A model generated the notes under the pieces. It had not been told where the DNA came from, did not search any database, and was given only the letters and a program-made list of their open reading frames with translations. Position numbers and translations under genes: made by a program. DNA of 64,000 bases from Apium graveolens (lineage: Eukaryota; Streptophyta; Magnoliopsida; Apiales; Apiaceae): positions 88,277,004-88,341,003 of the forward strand of contig NC_133653.1 of the NCBI RefSeq assembly GCF_009905375.1. Direction: 5' to 3'. This document shows, one piece after another, positions 33,101 through 45,929 of this stretch (positions are counted from its first letter, which is position 1; every line of letters begins with the position of its first letter).

Positions 33101-34659
33101 CAGATTTCTTGGTAGTATCAGAAAGAAATGACAAGTGAGCCAATAAATCATCTAAAAGATGATGCTCACTTGCTTTGGATTTTGCCTCCTCCATGAGTTT
33201 CAAAGATGGAGAATCAGGAATTGATGTATTTATCATGTCCATATCCAGTGAGTTTGAGGGAGAATTGTGTGTGTGAGGTGTCTCAATTGTGAGAGATTTT
33301 GGATGTGACTCCACATTTATTGGAGCCAAATCAACCTGACTTTGTGATGGTGCAGTAACTGAGTCTTTGACTGCAGTTGGCATTATGTGTGCACCCTGTG
33401 ACTCCCCCATAGGTTTATATTTCTTCTTTCTTATATAAGTTTAAGGTTGGTCTATATCTCTTCCCCTTTTAGCCTGTGCTCTTGGCTGAGAGCTTGTTTA
33501 AATAGTCACATCCTTTTGGGAGGATGCAACTAGTAATGAGATTATTTCCTTATTAAGCACTACAGTTTGTTGGGAAACTGCAGTGTGGCTGGTTTGGGTC
33601 ACACAAACCTCACTCTCCTTATCCTTAGGGTTTCTTTGATTTTTACCCTGTCCCTCACCTGTCTCACCACCCTTCACACTCCCCTCTTGTGTTTTGGTAG
33701 TTTTTAGAACTAGTTTCTTTTGGGAGGAACTACAGTGGGGTTTCTTTGACTTGGATTTAAAAATTTTGGATTTTGTGGCTTGGGTAGGCATCTATTTGGT
33801 CACTGTCACGGATGTCATAGCCACAGTTGTTTGCATAGAAACTTCAGGTTGGGAAATAGTAGAGATAGAAACATTTACCTCACTTACCTGAGGTGCCTCC
33901 ATGATTGGCAAGTAGTTGAGAGGTACCTTACTGTGGAGATTATTCCTGTTAAGATCAGCAAAAACCCTCTTTTCTTGGACCCAACAATTAAGCTTATTTG
34001 TTGGGTTCTCAATTAAGAGGTCCTTACACACATGATTTGCTATCATCATAATAAATCTAGCATATTATATGTTCTTAGACCTCTTCTTAATTTCTCCTAA
34101 CTTATACCCTAGTTTATATATTACAGAACTGCTAAAATTGAAGTACTTATCACTTAAAAGCATGTAAAGCATGTTAACCATAGAGTAACTAACCGCATCA
34201 AAATTGCCAATCTTTCCTGAAAATGCTTTAATAAAAGAGTCACAGAGGAAGCTCCACTCTTTTCTAAGGCCTATTCTCCTAACCTCACCCAATTTGGCAG
34301 GATTTAGAGAATAACCCATAGACACAAGCATGGTGCTCACATCTATTTCTGTGTGTGGAACAAGTGTGTTTTTTCAGGTAAACGAAAGCATGCTTGAATT
34401 TCATCATAGTTAATGCAATAGCCGTTACCTTTGAGAGAGAAGGCAATGGTCTTATCTTTTGAGTTGTACACTACAGTAGTCCAAATCTCCTCCACAACTT
34501 CATAGTCAATAACTGGATATTCAAGCATTGCATAGCTAAGTTTGCAAGTTCGAATGAAGTCCATCATCTTGTGCATAACTAGATATTCACCAGTGCTACA
34601 AAGTAGTTCTTTTCATAGACAAATCTAGATTGGGATATGATTTTGATTACTGGTGCTAT
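30186..34659 (-). pseudogene. Element F ORF3, heavily broken
   Basis: This is the same domain order as A ORF3. The N-terminal domain covers 34065-34659 (MMDFIRTCKLSYAMLEYPV, LRKEWSFLCD). A Ser/Thr/Lys-rich linker covers 32469-34049, a coiled coil 31478-32245, and the conserved C-terminal domain 30186-30992 (CDIKEFLDINLYLDELDEMR, HLRPYWLMEFKDEK). The start codon is lost: the codon at 34657-34659 is ATA where A and L have ATG. At least eight frame breaks split it, so it is older or less constrained than the A copy. The motif cluster at 32916-33031 corresponds to those in A (11439-11556) and L (44166-44281). Confidence 0.75.
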
Positions 34660-35159
34660 TGTTTTGTTTGAGAGCAGTTACAGAGAAAAGGGGCTTTGTT
34701 TTAGAGACGAAGAGAGAAAAATGCTTTGAGAAAGATAAAGTAAAATGATAATTTGAAAGGGGGCTTTTATACTTTCTCATAAATAAACAAGTAAAACTTA
34801 AGAAGTAGAATAAAGTACCCAATGAAATTTACTCAAAATAGCTGTTTAAAAATGAAATAAACTGTAGAAATTTTAAAGATTATCCATCGATATATACTTA
34901 CATACTGTAAGTAAATTCGACGGATAAGGAATAGAATTAACGGCTATAATTAAAGCAAATCAACGGATATAGATTAAACAGATATCCGTCGAGATAAAAA
35001 GTATCCAGGAAAAATATTTGATTTTCAACAAATAATAAAATTCAACGGATATTCATTTTCAACGGATAATGAACATCCTTCGAGATGTAAATTTTGGCTT
35101 AGCCAAAATTTCATCTTTATAAGAAAAATCAAATTTGATTCTGGCTACATTTCAAATTG
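34660..35159 (-). other. Element F pol-ORF3 spacer
   Basis: Non-coding, AT-rich. Diverged motif copies lie at about 34883, 34917, 34962, 34983 and 35042-35080 (AACGGATA, ATCCGTCGAG, ATCCTTCGAG). The hairpin seen in A and L is degraded here. Confidence 0.6.
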
Positions 35160-35434
35160 CTTAGACATCAAAACAATTTAGGAATAATTAAGCATGCCTA
35201 ACTCACTTACCAAGCTAGTAAAGGTGGACTCATCAAGTGGCTTGGTAAAGATGTCTGCAAGTTATTTCTCACTTGGAACAAAATAAAGTTCCACAGTACC
35301 ATTCATGACATGTTCTCGAATGAAGTGGTACTTGATGTCAATGTGCTTTATCCTTGAATGTTGCACATGATTTTTAGTAATAGCAATGGCATTTATGTTG
35401 TGACAGAAAATTGGGATCTTGTCCACATGTAGAC
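35160..35434 (-). pseudogene. Element F RNase H, C-terminal part
   Basis: Reads [30 protein letters not shown], and ends SELGMLNYS just before the spacer, colinear with A at 21738-21990. One stop replaces the codon after FVPSEK. It is cut at TAGAC (35430-35434) by G and continues at 38614. Confidence 0.85.
35430..35434 (+). repeat. Target-site duplication of G, left copy
   Basis: TAGAC is repeated at 38609-38613. Joining the flanks restores the GTAGACCATAGTCC of the undisturbed L copy near 46620. Confidence 0.93.
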
Positions 35435-38400
35435 TGTGACGGACTCAACCCCGGGGTCAGGAGTTGACGTCACCAACAACAATAATAACAAACATGATAT
35501 AATCCAATTCAATATTATCACAAAACACGACCCCTTTACCAAGACCTTTTCCAGGTTTAAGAATGACTTAGGTTACAACTTATTACAAAACCAACTTATT
35601 TCAACAATCCCGACACAACGAACTTAATACACCAACTTAACAGACCACATCTGGTCTGGCACAACTACCTCAGAGGAGCCTGGTACGGAAGGAAGTGGAA
35701 CCTTGCCCTGACTACGACAGAGGAGTCTCCTAAACATATGCAATACATATATACAAAACATTTTGCAAGGGTGAGCAATCAATTGCTCAGCAGTACAACT
35801 ATATGAATAAAAAGTAAAACAATTTATGATAAAATATTTATAGGAACAAAATTCACAACTTGTTACAAAACAAGTAAAACATGTATAAACTGGATATTTA
35901 AAACTAGCATGCTCTGTAAAACAATTCATCAGTTGTGTGTTGTGTGTAAATACCATAGTCCAATTTTAGCATGCTATTTCTAATTCCAAATCCATTGTTC
36001 CATTACAGGAATCACAAAACCATTTGTTCCGTCACGGGAACCACAAAACTAAATCAAATACGTAGTGGATATGTGAAGACAACTGATCAGGCTATCAACA
36101 CCAGACGGCTCCAATTGCCATCCCATAAACCTGTTCCGGAACTCAGAGACTAGCTAGGTCTCTGACCTGCTGGACTAATCGGTTATGTAATGCGCACAAC
36201 AGAATTAGCCTCTTACGCCACCTCAATAGGCCATTCTGGCCCCTATATCTCCAATATTTGATCGTTTTATCCAGTGTTCAAAATCACTTGTACCTATCTT
36301 AGTTTAAAACTGTTCATTTAACAACAAACGTAAAACTGGTTGACAAATCATTTTCATTCGAGATAGGTACCTTTTGTAGTTACTTTTCCCCTAAACAGGT
36401 TGAAAACAATTATTTATAACTACAGGGGATACGTAGCTTAAAACGTTTCTGTTCCTGCTTGAAAGTAAAACAACAGTTCATTCATATATAATGAACCATA
36501 AAAGAATGGTCAGGGGTACTTACCTTGCAGAGCTTTACAACCAGTACTAGTTGACTTTGGATCAACTTGGATGCTCGGCTTTATCGTCTAACTAATTGAC
36601 TATCCTGGATCTGACTTCAACACTCAGGTCCTTTGCTTGGAACCTTGCTGAGCTTGTCGACTGATCACTAGGCTATCTTTAGTCCGACGTCAACTCTCTG
36701 GCCTTTCGACTAGAACCTACAAAGTCGAAATACCCTAATTTAGACATTCGATTATGCTTGGCATATCCTCGCTAACAAACCTACCCATTCGATATCAAAT
36801 CTCGACTCGTAATTATTTGTATTACTATAATACACATAACAGATAAGGTTCACGTATTCATAATTCGGTTCAATAATCATTTTCAGAAATACATATACCC
36901 GTCACTACGGGAAAATAGGGTTGTCTGTTATTATACAAAATAGTTGATCATGACATGCAAGTTGATCTCGTGAAATGTTTATAATTATATAAGTATATAC
37001 ACTCGACCGATATTCCCGATAATTTATAGGATACGTTCCGGAATTCTTTTGGAATTAATTTCCCAAAAATCGGGCAGCGTCTCCTTTGTTTATCGTGCTA
37101 CCCGTCAAAACATAATCGACGTCACAATCAACAAATAACCCAACAATCATTCCAAGTCACAATATTTACTAATTAACGATTTTTTGTTTCGAAAATAATT
37201 TTATGAACTAAATTATTTATTTTAAAATTTTTATAAATTTAGGACTCAGAATGATCATCACAGTCCACCGTCGGCTTGCCGAGGCTCATCGCCGACGGCG
37301 GCGAAATTCGCGGGTGCCCGACTAAATTCGGGTTTTCGACACAAATTTCACCAAATAAAATAATTTTGAATAAATAAATATCATAATCCGAGAATCACAG
37401 AAATTCATTCGGTTTTATCAAGAAAAAACAAAATAGATAGGGATTCGAGTAATACAATTGCAACACAACTAATACAGCACCAATACACACAAGACACGCG
37501 CAATACTCACGCGCAGGCCACCTCGCTGGCCAGAACACGGCGGCGGCCGGAAAGGATATAACAGATACGTAATCAAAGTAAGGCAACACTCGAGTAATTA
37601 CCCACATACACAAGAACTTACCCACACGGACGAACACCACCCGTCACCACCACCCTCGCCGGAAAACGGAGAGGGGCGGTGAGGAAGGTAAAAGAAAACA
37701 GAACAGGGAGCATGCTGTTACCGAAAATAATAGAGCAGGGGAAATGAAGGAATCAGAAAATGACAGAAGGGAAAGAAGAAAAAGAAGAGGTGGGAGAATG
37801 ATAAAGAAGGGAGGGAGATAAGGATGATTATTCTTATCAATTGATTTCTATAAATATTTTATTATTTAACTGCTAAAACTCAGCAGCAACACATTACAAT
37901 TACACCTCTGAAAACCGAACACTTAGCAAAAAGTATATGTATGACCTTCTGGCAGCCCGATTTCGATTCATTTTTCGCGATTTAACAAACAACTTGCGGG
38001 TGAATATAACTTGAAAGATTACCAAAATAATTTTAAAAGTTCCGGCATATTTAAAGATTAATAAAGTAAAATTTTCATAATTTTTAAAGCGTTTTTTAAT
38101 CATGCAATATACCCGCATTTAACAATTTAGCGAACAAACGTGCGGGTGAATTTAATCAGAAAATTTTCTGAAATAATTTTAAAATTATCGAAATATTCCA
38201 AACTTAATGAAATATGAGTTTCGTAATTTTTGAAACATTCGGAATTTAATATTGAATTTACATTTTAATATAATCAGAAAATCATTCAAGGATAAATAAT
38301 CAATGAAACATCGATTTCTAAATTTTATAAATTTCTAAAAATAATTATTGTAATTATAAAACCATAAAAATAATTTTAGAGGTAATTCAAGTATTTATGC

Positions 38401-38608
38401 AAATAAATCTACAATAAAACAACTTTTAAAAGTGAAAAAAAACAATACGGCTCAATAATTAAATACACAAATAATTTCCCGTGCACCAATAATCACACAT
38501 AAATAATAATAAACAACACAATGATGTCAAACCCAATACACATATTTTATTTAATTAATTATTCAACAATTATACTTTCAAATAATTCAAAATATACGAG
38601 TCGTTATA
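35435..38608 (-). mobile_element. G: solo LTR of a Ty3/gypsy (Tekay-like) element
   Basis: A 3174-base insert flanked by TAGAC, without a primer site, polypurine tract or coding domain inside, so it is a solo LTR left by recombination. On the minus strand it begins TATAACGACTCG and ends CGTCACA. It aligns with the LTR of H: GCAAGGGTGAGCAATCAATT-like block near 35768, the TCGAAATACCCTA block near 36727, the GCAGCGTCTCCTTTGTTTAT block near 37076, a GC-rich block near 37260-37315, and CGAGTCGTTATA at the end. The family is assigned from H, where the same LTR joins a gypsy pol. Open frames such as 37395-37640 have no recognisable domain. Confidence 0.88.
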
Positions 38609-38613
38609 TAGAC

Positions 38614-39013
38614 CATAGTCCAATAACTGATTTTTCATCCATAAAATCTTTGCACAACAACTACCACCAAAAATATATTCAGCCTCAGCTGTAGAAGTAG
38701 AGACTGAATTTTATTTCTTACTAAACCAGGACACTAGCTTGTTTCCTATAAATTGACAGGTTCCTGTTGTACTTTTTCTATCAATTTTACAACCTGCATA
38801 ATCTGTATCTGAATAACCAATTAGATCAAAACCAGAATCTCTAGAATACCAAATGCCAAGTTTTGATGTTCCTTTCAGATATCTGAAAATTCTCTTAGTA
38901 GCTACTAAATGAGATTTTCTAGGATCAGCTTGAAATCTAGCACAAAGACAAGTAGCAAACATTATATCTGCCCTACTAGTTATTAAGTATAAAAGTGAGC
39001 CAACCATGCCTCT
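38614..39013 (-). pseudogene. Element F RT/RNase H boundary, second piece
   Basis: Reads [64 protein letters not shown] and LVSWFSKK, colinear with L at 46640-47020. It joins the part at 35160-35434 once G is removed. K begins at 39014 within the codon run after GGMV, and the rest of the F pol lies outside the window. Confidence 0.9.
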
Positions 39014-39770
39014 TGTTAGATAATGAATTACACACAGGGGGGTGAATGTGTTTTTGTGTTTTTCTGCTTTTCTTGAAGTGCTTATGGTTATGAACAAAGT
39101 AAATTAAATCTTGCAGTGAGATGTGTTAATACTGAAATTAAACAATCAATAACAGTGAACACGAATCTTTCAAAACTCACTTAATATTATATTAAAATTA
39201 AGAATGTTTTGCTACAAAAATTTTAGGCTCTTTGTTGCTAAAGAGCTTAGCTGCTTCCTTGAGAGAATACAAGATTTTTCTTATCTAAATTGTTACAATT
39301 GACAAAACATCCAGTATTTACTTTATAGATCAGTAAACACTGGTTATTGCACAGCATGCAACAGAATATACTAAACCCTATTTTTAGATAATCAAATCTA
39401 TCTATTTCTGGCTTAGTGTATCTTGCTAATCTTGCACGCTTGTGACTTTACTTTGCTAGTTAATCTTGGCCTTTGATCTTGCACTCTTCAAGCGGCTTTT
39501 TGTAGACTTGTCAATCCAACTTGATTAGATTGTTTGTTGATTGATAATATTGGATATTGAACTGGTCTGCACTTTGTACTTTGAGTTTTACCTCGAGATC
39601 TCCAGTTTGGTATATAGAGGACTTGACATCTTGGTAAGTATCTTGGCTTATCGAGATCTCTCATTACACTATAGTTGTTTTGACTTGTAGAGGTCTCTGA
39701 GTTCTCTATAAGAGAATTTTAGCTTGTCGAGATCTCTCATCTTCATGTCTTCACTTTGGCATATCGATAT

Positions 39771-39950
39771 CTCTAAGTTCTCTAGTGACTAATTGACTTG
39801 TCGATAACTCAGAGTTCTCTAGTGATATCTTGATTTATCGATATCTCAGAGTTCTCTAGTGATATCTTGACTTGTCGATATCTCAGAGTTCTCTAGTGAT
39901 ATTTTGACTTGTCGATATCTCAGAGTTCTCTAGTGAAGAAATGACTTGTC
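39771..39950 (+). repeat. Minisatellite-like array in the K LTR
   Basis: About five units of 36-38 bases, each with TCGATATCTCAGAGTTCTCT followed by AGTGATAT and TTGACTTG. More diverged units extend upstream to about 39590 and downstream to about 40030 and past the L insertion (50945-51010). Confidence 0.85.
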
Positions 39951-40033
39951 AATTCCTCCAATCTTCATGTCTTCAATTTGGCTTGTCGATATCTCTGAGT
40001 TCTCTAGTAGCTTTCCTGACTTCTCTATAAGTC

Positions 40034-40038
40034 ATTCT
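40034..40038 (+). repeat. Target-site duplication of element L, left copy
   Basis: ATTCT here and at 50940-50944, exactly flanking L. Confidence 0.93.
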
Positions 40039-40250
40039 TGTTATTCCCTAACAATACAACAAGAATTATAGAAGGGGGGGTTGAATGTAATTCTGGCTAC
40101 TTTTTGGGATTTATGAAAAATGGTTCTAACTCAATTTATATCTCAGTGTTTGATTTGCAAAGTGCGGAATGAGAGAATTATATAAAGCAAAACACAAGTA
40201 ATAAAAACACAAGTTTTTAAAATTTTATGGTGGATTTGAATGTATCCACC

Positions 40251-40300
<50 letters not shown>

Positions 40301-41102
40301 AGAGAACTCTGTGAAGCTTGAATAGCTCACAGCTGCTTGTACAAGTGAACAAACAAACTACAGAGAAATTCTACAGACTACAGCTTACAAATGTTTCTCT
40401 GCTAAAAATATGTTTGCTTAGTTAGTTTGTTCTACTAGCTACACTTGGTTTATATATCACCAAGTTTACATGATAATAAGACAAGATAATAAAACAAAAC
40501 CTATCAAGTCTAACTCCATGCTGCTTCACTACTCTATTCCAGCATCTTTGAATATCTTCATAATAGCATGTAAATGGTAATGCTTCTTTGTTCTCAAAAT
40601 CCTGCTAAACAGGCTGCCACATTCCTTTTGCAAACACTCGACGCATGTGACTGTGTTGTCACTGTCAACAGATATTTGAATTGATCATCCATCGGGTACA
40701 TGCTTGTTATCCGTCGAGTAGCCTTGTTGATCATCCGTCGGGTAGCTTTGTTGATCATCCGTCGGGTAGCCATTTATCACTTGACTCCATTTCATTTGTG
40801 CAGAATTACAAGAGATCTTATATTTACATTTAATCAATCTATTCTGCACATCTACTAGCAGTCTACATGATTCATAAGCTACTACAGAATCTATACAAAG
40901 TTGTTTGCAGAAATGTGCTAAGTACTTATTGTTACATAAGCTACTTACTCGGTGGATATCAATTAGTCATCCGTCGGGACTATATTGAATCATCCGTCAG
41001 GACTATAATTGATCATCCGCCGGGTGCTACAAAATTCACTAAGTTAAATCTACTAAGGTGTTTTATTTAGCTTATCATCAAGTACACAACATATTCCTAA
41101 CA
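40039..41102 (-). repeat. 3' LTR of element L
   Basis: TGTTATTCCC to TTCCTAACA, 1064 bases. It contains an (AT)n microsatellite at 40253-40298 and motif arrays at 40684-40770 and 40945-41030 (TCATCCGTCGGGTAGC units spaced about 25 bases). About 96 % identical by eye to the partial partner at 50130-50939. Confidence 0.92.
40253..40298 (+). repeat. (AT)n microsatellite
   Basis: About 23 uninterrupted AT repeats within the L LTR, at the same place as the shorter TATATATTATATATC in the A LTRs (near 7678 and 27550). Confidence 0.97.
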
Positions 41103-41118
41103 ATCCCCCCAATTTATG
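41103..41118 (-). other. Polypurine tract of element L
   Basis: Minus-strand ATAAATTGGGGGGAT... next to the LTR, one base different from that of A. Confidence 0.85.
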
Positions 41119-41306
41119 TCTACTGGAATTGTAGGCATAAATTAATAGAAACTTGATGATAACAAAACATCCTAAAGATACAGATTGAAAAATAATAGAT
41201 AAAACTGATAAGTGCTATAATTTGCTGAAAGTTGAACAATGTAAAGTACCCAAAGAAATTGCTCACAATTGTTATCAAGATGCTCCTCTAGTCTGAGCAG
41301 ATAGAT

Positions 41307-44300
41307 CTATTTCCTTGATTGTCTGGATTTTTTCCCAAGCCTTCTGTTGTTTTCTTCAATTTGATTATGAAGTTGTCTGTGGAATTCAAGTTCATCAGCT
41401 TCTGAGAGATTTAGCATTTCCGACATTTCCAAAAGAGTCTCATTACTAGAGATACTCAATTGGTCCTCAAATCTGAAGAATCTTCTAACACCTTTGTCAT
41501 CCATGAATTCCATCAGCCAATAGGGCCTTAGATGCACTCTTTTTCCTATAAAGAGAATAGATAGAGTTTTTAGAAGTGCATCTTTGGCTCTAGTACTCCT
41601 TAGTTCCTCAATCCTCTTTAGAACTATTCTTCTTGCATTCACATTGTATCCAAAGTTCTTTTTGAAGGATGAGTATACTTTAATCTGAACAGATTGGCTT
41701 TCTTGGAGAATCCTATGAAGCGGCCATGTCATCTTTTTCCCTCCCTTGTATATAAATACCAGTCTTTCCGGAAGATGTCTGTAAGCATCAATTCCTCTTA
41801 CTTCTTCCAGTTCATCCAAGTAGAGATTCAAGTCTGAAAATTCCTTGATATCACAAATGTACATGAGATCTCTCTTGTTGACTGTGGGTTGGGATTTGGT
41901 TAGAGCTTTGGATCTGAGAGATACAGGCTTTACTTTCTTGCTAGCTCTAGTCTTTGTCTTCTTTGTCTTGAAGATGGGTAAATTTAGCTTAGGAATTGGT
42001 AAACTATCCCAGTCTACTGGCTCATCTTTAGGAACAATTGGTTCACCATGAATATTTCTTGTTGGATCAACCACTTTGAATTCTTTAAATACCACTGAGG
42101 GTTTTGATGTCTGTGTTGTAGTTGTAGGCTTTTTGGGAAATTGGTCTTCCAATTCCTCATCATTAAAGTTCACTTTCCTCTTGGAATGGAATTTGTATCT
42201 AAATCTTCTTTTCTGCTGTGATTCTTCTTGCATTTTCAGATCCTTAGGATCAGTAATTACAGTTGGTTGTACAGGGAGTTCTGTTGTGGTTTTTACAGCT
42301 TGAAGCTTGGCCAAGATAGCAGCTTATTCTTTCTTTTGCTTTTGCTTCTTAGCATCCAAAGCAGCTTGCTTCTTTTCTAGCATGATTCTTTTTTTCTCTT
42401 CCTTCTTAGCTTTCACAAATAGTGGGTGTCCAACCACCACACAAATCTCCTTACCATTTGTGTAAATTTTAGCAATTCTCCTTTTAAGCACTAAATCAGT
42501 TGGATCCTTGTAGAATGCAATAGACCTAGCCAACAGCTTCTTCTCATCTGGCCTAGGTGTTTCAAATACTGTATCCATAGGATTCTTATCTGAAAACTTA
42601 AAGTAGTTCCTTTTGGCCTTCATGATGAGATCTTTCTTTAGAGATTTGATGCAGGAAGTTTGACCTCTTTCCACATAGTTCATACTTATGTCATTCACAG
42701 AAATTTTCATGACTTTAGAGTGATGATTGAAGACTTTGTCTAGCTTCTGAATTGGCCCAAACTTTTGTTGAATATCTGCATCTATTTTTCTCTTATTTCC
42801 TTCTCTAGAGCTGTAACATCAGGCATCTTAGAATTTGATTTTGACTTAAGCTTTTCAGCTGCTAGATGGATTAGATCAATGTTATCCAACATTGGTGGCT
42901 TTATGAAAGCAATTGTTAGCACAATCACTTTGCTGACTTGTATGTTTAGCACTTTTTGCTCCCCCTCACTTCTTGATTCCCCTTGACTGAATAAGACAAT
43001 TGAGCTTGCTTTCTCCCCCTTAGAAGAGGTTTCTTTCTCCCCCTTTTTGTTATCAGCAAGTTGAGTAGAAGAAGGGGTTTGTGCTGCCACTAGCCTTTGA
43101 AGCAAGTCTGTTTGTTGTGCCTGATGTAGATGTATAGCTGTTAGAGAGGCTTCCATTGTTATCATTCTTTTCTCCAAGGAATCCACCTTGGTGGCAAATC
43201 AGTGTTCTTCCTTAATTGTCTTTTGATATCAAGCATTGTAGCTTCTGAAAGTTTTGCATCTAATCTATCAGCTATATCCTTCTTCACTTAAGTGATCTCT
43301 GTTTTGATAGAAGTGATATCCTGATAGTGTTGGAAGCCTTGAATTTGATGCAGATGTAGAGAATTAAGATGTGCTTGTAGAAGTTGCTTGGTGCCTTCAT
43401 CTGTTGTGGATTGAATAACATTATGTATTTCCTAGATTTGATTAATGAGAGTGACCTTAAAATGTTGAAGATCACAATCCTTCGAGAATGCCCATGAGGG
43501 AAGGCCATATCTAGAGTTGGTGCCTACTTCTCCCCCTATGTTCATGAGTTCCTCACTTGCACTATCATCTCCAAAGAAATCATCAGATTCACCTGTGCCA
43601 TGGTCAACATCATCATCACCTTTAGGTGGCATAGTTGTAATAACATCCTTAGCTCTTTGCATTGACTGAGTGGTGTGCACCAAGTTCAGCATCCTTTCTG
43701 CATTCTCATTGTCCTGGCCAGCCAAAATTTGATATGCTGGGACAGGATGAGTAAATGCCTCAGCATCCAAAGAGAATGAACTTATAACAGCTTGATTGTG
43801 CTGAGATAGTTTCTCTAAGTCTGCATCATTGGCATTCATTGACTCACTTGCAATGGATTCCACCATTATTTCTCCTGTACCTGCATTTTTCTCATTTTAT
43901 CTCTCTTTTTGCATCAAGGGCTCCCCTTGGCTCCCCACCCTCACACCCTCACCTTCACCATCTAAGGTGGGACTCCTCTCACTCACTTTTTCCAGTCCTG
44001 AAGAAATGGACTGCATTTGATCACTCCTTTTCTCTCCTTTTTCCTGGGAGCAACCCAGACTCTCACTCAATTCACTCCCTTCCCTCAGTCCTAAGAGAGA
44101 TTGCACCACTACTAAGTCCTCTGCACTTGTAAGAATTGATGAAATTTGAAGCTGTGCAGAGACACCCGACGGATGAGGAATATCCATCGGGTTAGCAGTT
44201 TCACTATCTGACGGATGACTGCTGTTAAGCTTATCCGTCGGGATACAATCACTACTCGACGGATGATAAATATCCATCGGGATAGAAGAAATAATTGAGT

Positions 44301-45929
44301 TTGGAGTGGAGACTATTGTAGACTCTGTGCATATTGATGAAAATTTTGGCACAGATGTCTCAACAGTCTCAGAAAGAAAAGGTAAATGAGCTAACAAATC
44401 TTTTAAAAGATGATGCTCACTTACTTGGATTTTTGGCTTCTCCAAGAGAGTTAAAGATGGAGAATTTGGAAGTGATGTATTGATCATGTCAACATCCAGT
44501 GAGTGTGTGGGAGAATTTGGTGTATCAGGTGCTTCAATTATGAGAGATTTTGGCTATGATTCCACATTTATTGGAGCCACATCAACCTGACTTTGAGATG
44601 GTGCAGTGACTGGGTCTTTAGCACCAGTTTGCACAGTGTGTGATCCATGTTCATCCCCAAGGGTTTTTGGTTCTTCTTTCTGGCATAAGTTTGGGGTGAG
44701 CTTGTGTCCCTTACCCTCTTGGCCTGTGCTCTTGGTGGAGAGCTTTGTTCCATAGTCACATCCTTTTGGGAGGATACAACTAGTAATGAGCTTAAATCCT
44801 TTTTAAGCACTATAGTTTGTTGAGAAACTATAGTGTGGTTAGGCTGGGAAACACTCACCTCTCCAACCTTATCCTTAGGGCTTCTTTGATTTTCACCCTG
44901 TCCTTCACCTTTCTTGCCCACCTTCACACTCCCCTCTTTAGGTTTGGTGGATTTTACAACTGATTTCTTTTGAAAGAAATCAGAAGGGGCTTTCTTAGCT
45001 TTGCATTTAGAAACTTTTATTGGTTTGGTAGCTTGGGTAGGTATCTGTTTGGTCATTGGCACAGATACCATAGCTACACTAGAAGGCAAAGAAATGTGTG
45101 AGGTTGGACGAGTAGAGACAATAGAATTTACCTGACTTACCTGAGGTCCCTCCATTACCGGAAAGTAGTACAAGAGAACCTCCTTGTGATGGTTTGCTCT
45201 GTTTAAGTCTGCAATGATCCTTCTTTCTTGAACCCAACAATTTAACTTGTTGGTTGGGTTCTCAATCACAATATCTTCAATAAGATGGTTAGCAAGCATC
45301 ATAAAGAATCTAGCATACTAGACACTTTTACCTCTCTTATTGATCTCTCCTAACTTACAGCCTAACTCAAACAAAACCAAATCACTGAAATTAAAGTACT
45401 TATCAGTAATTAGCATGTAAAGCATGTTAAGCCTAGAAATGTTTATAGAGTCAAAGTTACTAATTTTACCAGAAAACACCTTAGTTACTACATCACACTG
45501 ATAACTCCATTCTTTCCTAAGACCCAACCTCCTAATTTCACTTAATTTAGAAGTAGTGAGTGCATAGCCCATGGAATTAAGCATATTAACAATGTCAGTG
45601 TCTGTGTGTGGAGCAGTTATAGTATTATCAGGAATCTTGAAACATGCTTTAACAATATCACTATTTATGCAAAACTGCTTACCTTTCAGGGTGAATGTGA
45701 TGGTCTTGTCTGTCGAGTTATACACTGCAGTTGTCCATATCTCTTCAACAACCTCACAGTAAATGGTGGGTGATTCCAGCATGGCATAGTTGAGTTTGCA
45801 GTTCTTCACAAAATCCATTATTTTGTGATAGTCACCAGACTATTGAATCTCCTTGTTCACCAAAGTTGAGAAGTTGTTTTTCTCATAGATATAACCGGTT
45901 TGAGACATGATTTTCACTATAGGTGCCAT
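41307..45929 (-). pseudogene. Element L ORF3, giant protein of unknown function, broken
   Basis: Start MAPIVKIMSQTGY at 45929, equivalent to A at 13207. The N-terminal domain is at 45318-45818 (MDFVKNCKLNYAMLESPTIY, ACFKIPDNTI, LRKEWSYQCD). A linker with Ser/Thr/Lys-rich sequence covers 43897-45302, the DFFGD acidic segment and coiled coil 42782-43866, a basic segment 42324-42710, and the C-terminal domain 41307-42314 (CDIKEFSDLNLYLDELEEVR, HLRPYWLMEFMDDK). Stops or frameshifts occur near 45840, 45310, 44560, 43880, 43190 and 42770. Residue similarity to A is high along the whole length, which argues that it was a real coding region before decay. The motif cluster is at 44166-44281. Confidence 0.75.

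Larger units (their letters stand above)
39014..40038 (-). repeat. 3' LTR of element K, left part
   Basis: Begins TGTTAGATAATG next to F RT sequence; the flank CCTCT (39009-39013) should be its target duplication. Interrupted at 40038 by L, it continues at 50945-51262 for a total of about 1343 bases. It is a different LTR family from A, F and L. It carries repeated TCGAGATCTC/TCGATATCTC units, densest at 39771-39950. Confidence 0.85.

Noticed and set aside
37395..37640. Possible small Cys/Phe/Val-rich hydrophobic protein in G
   Set aside because: Lies within a solo LTR that aligns with the H LTR, where the frame is not kept.
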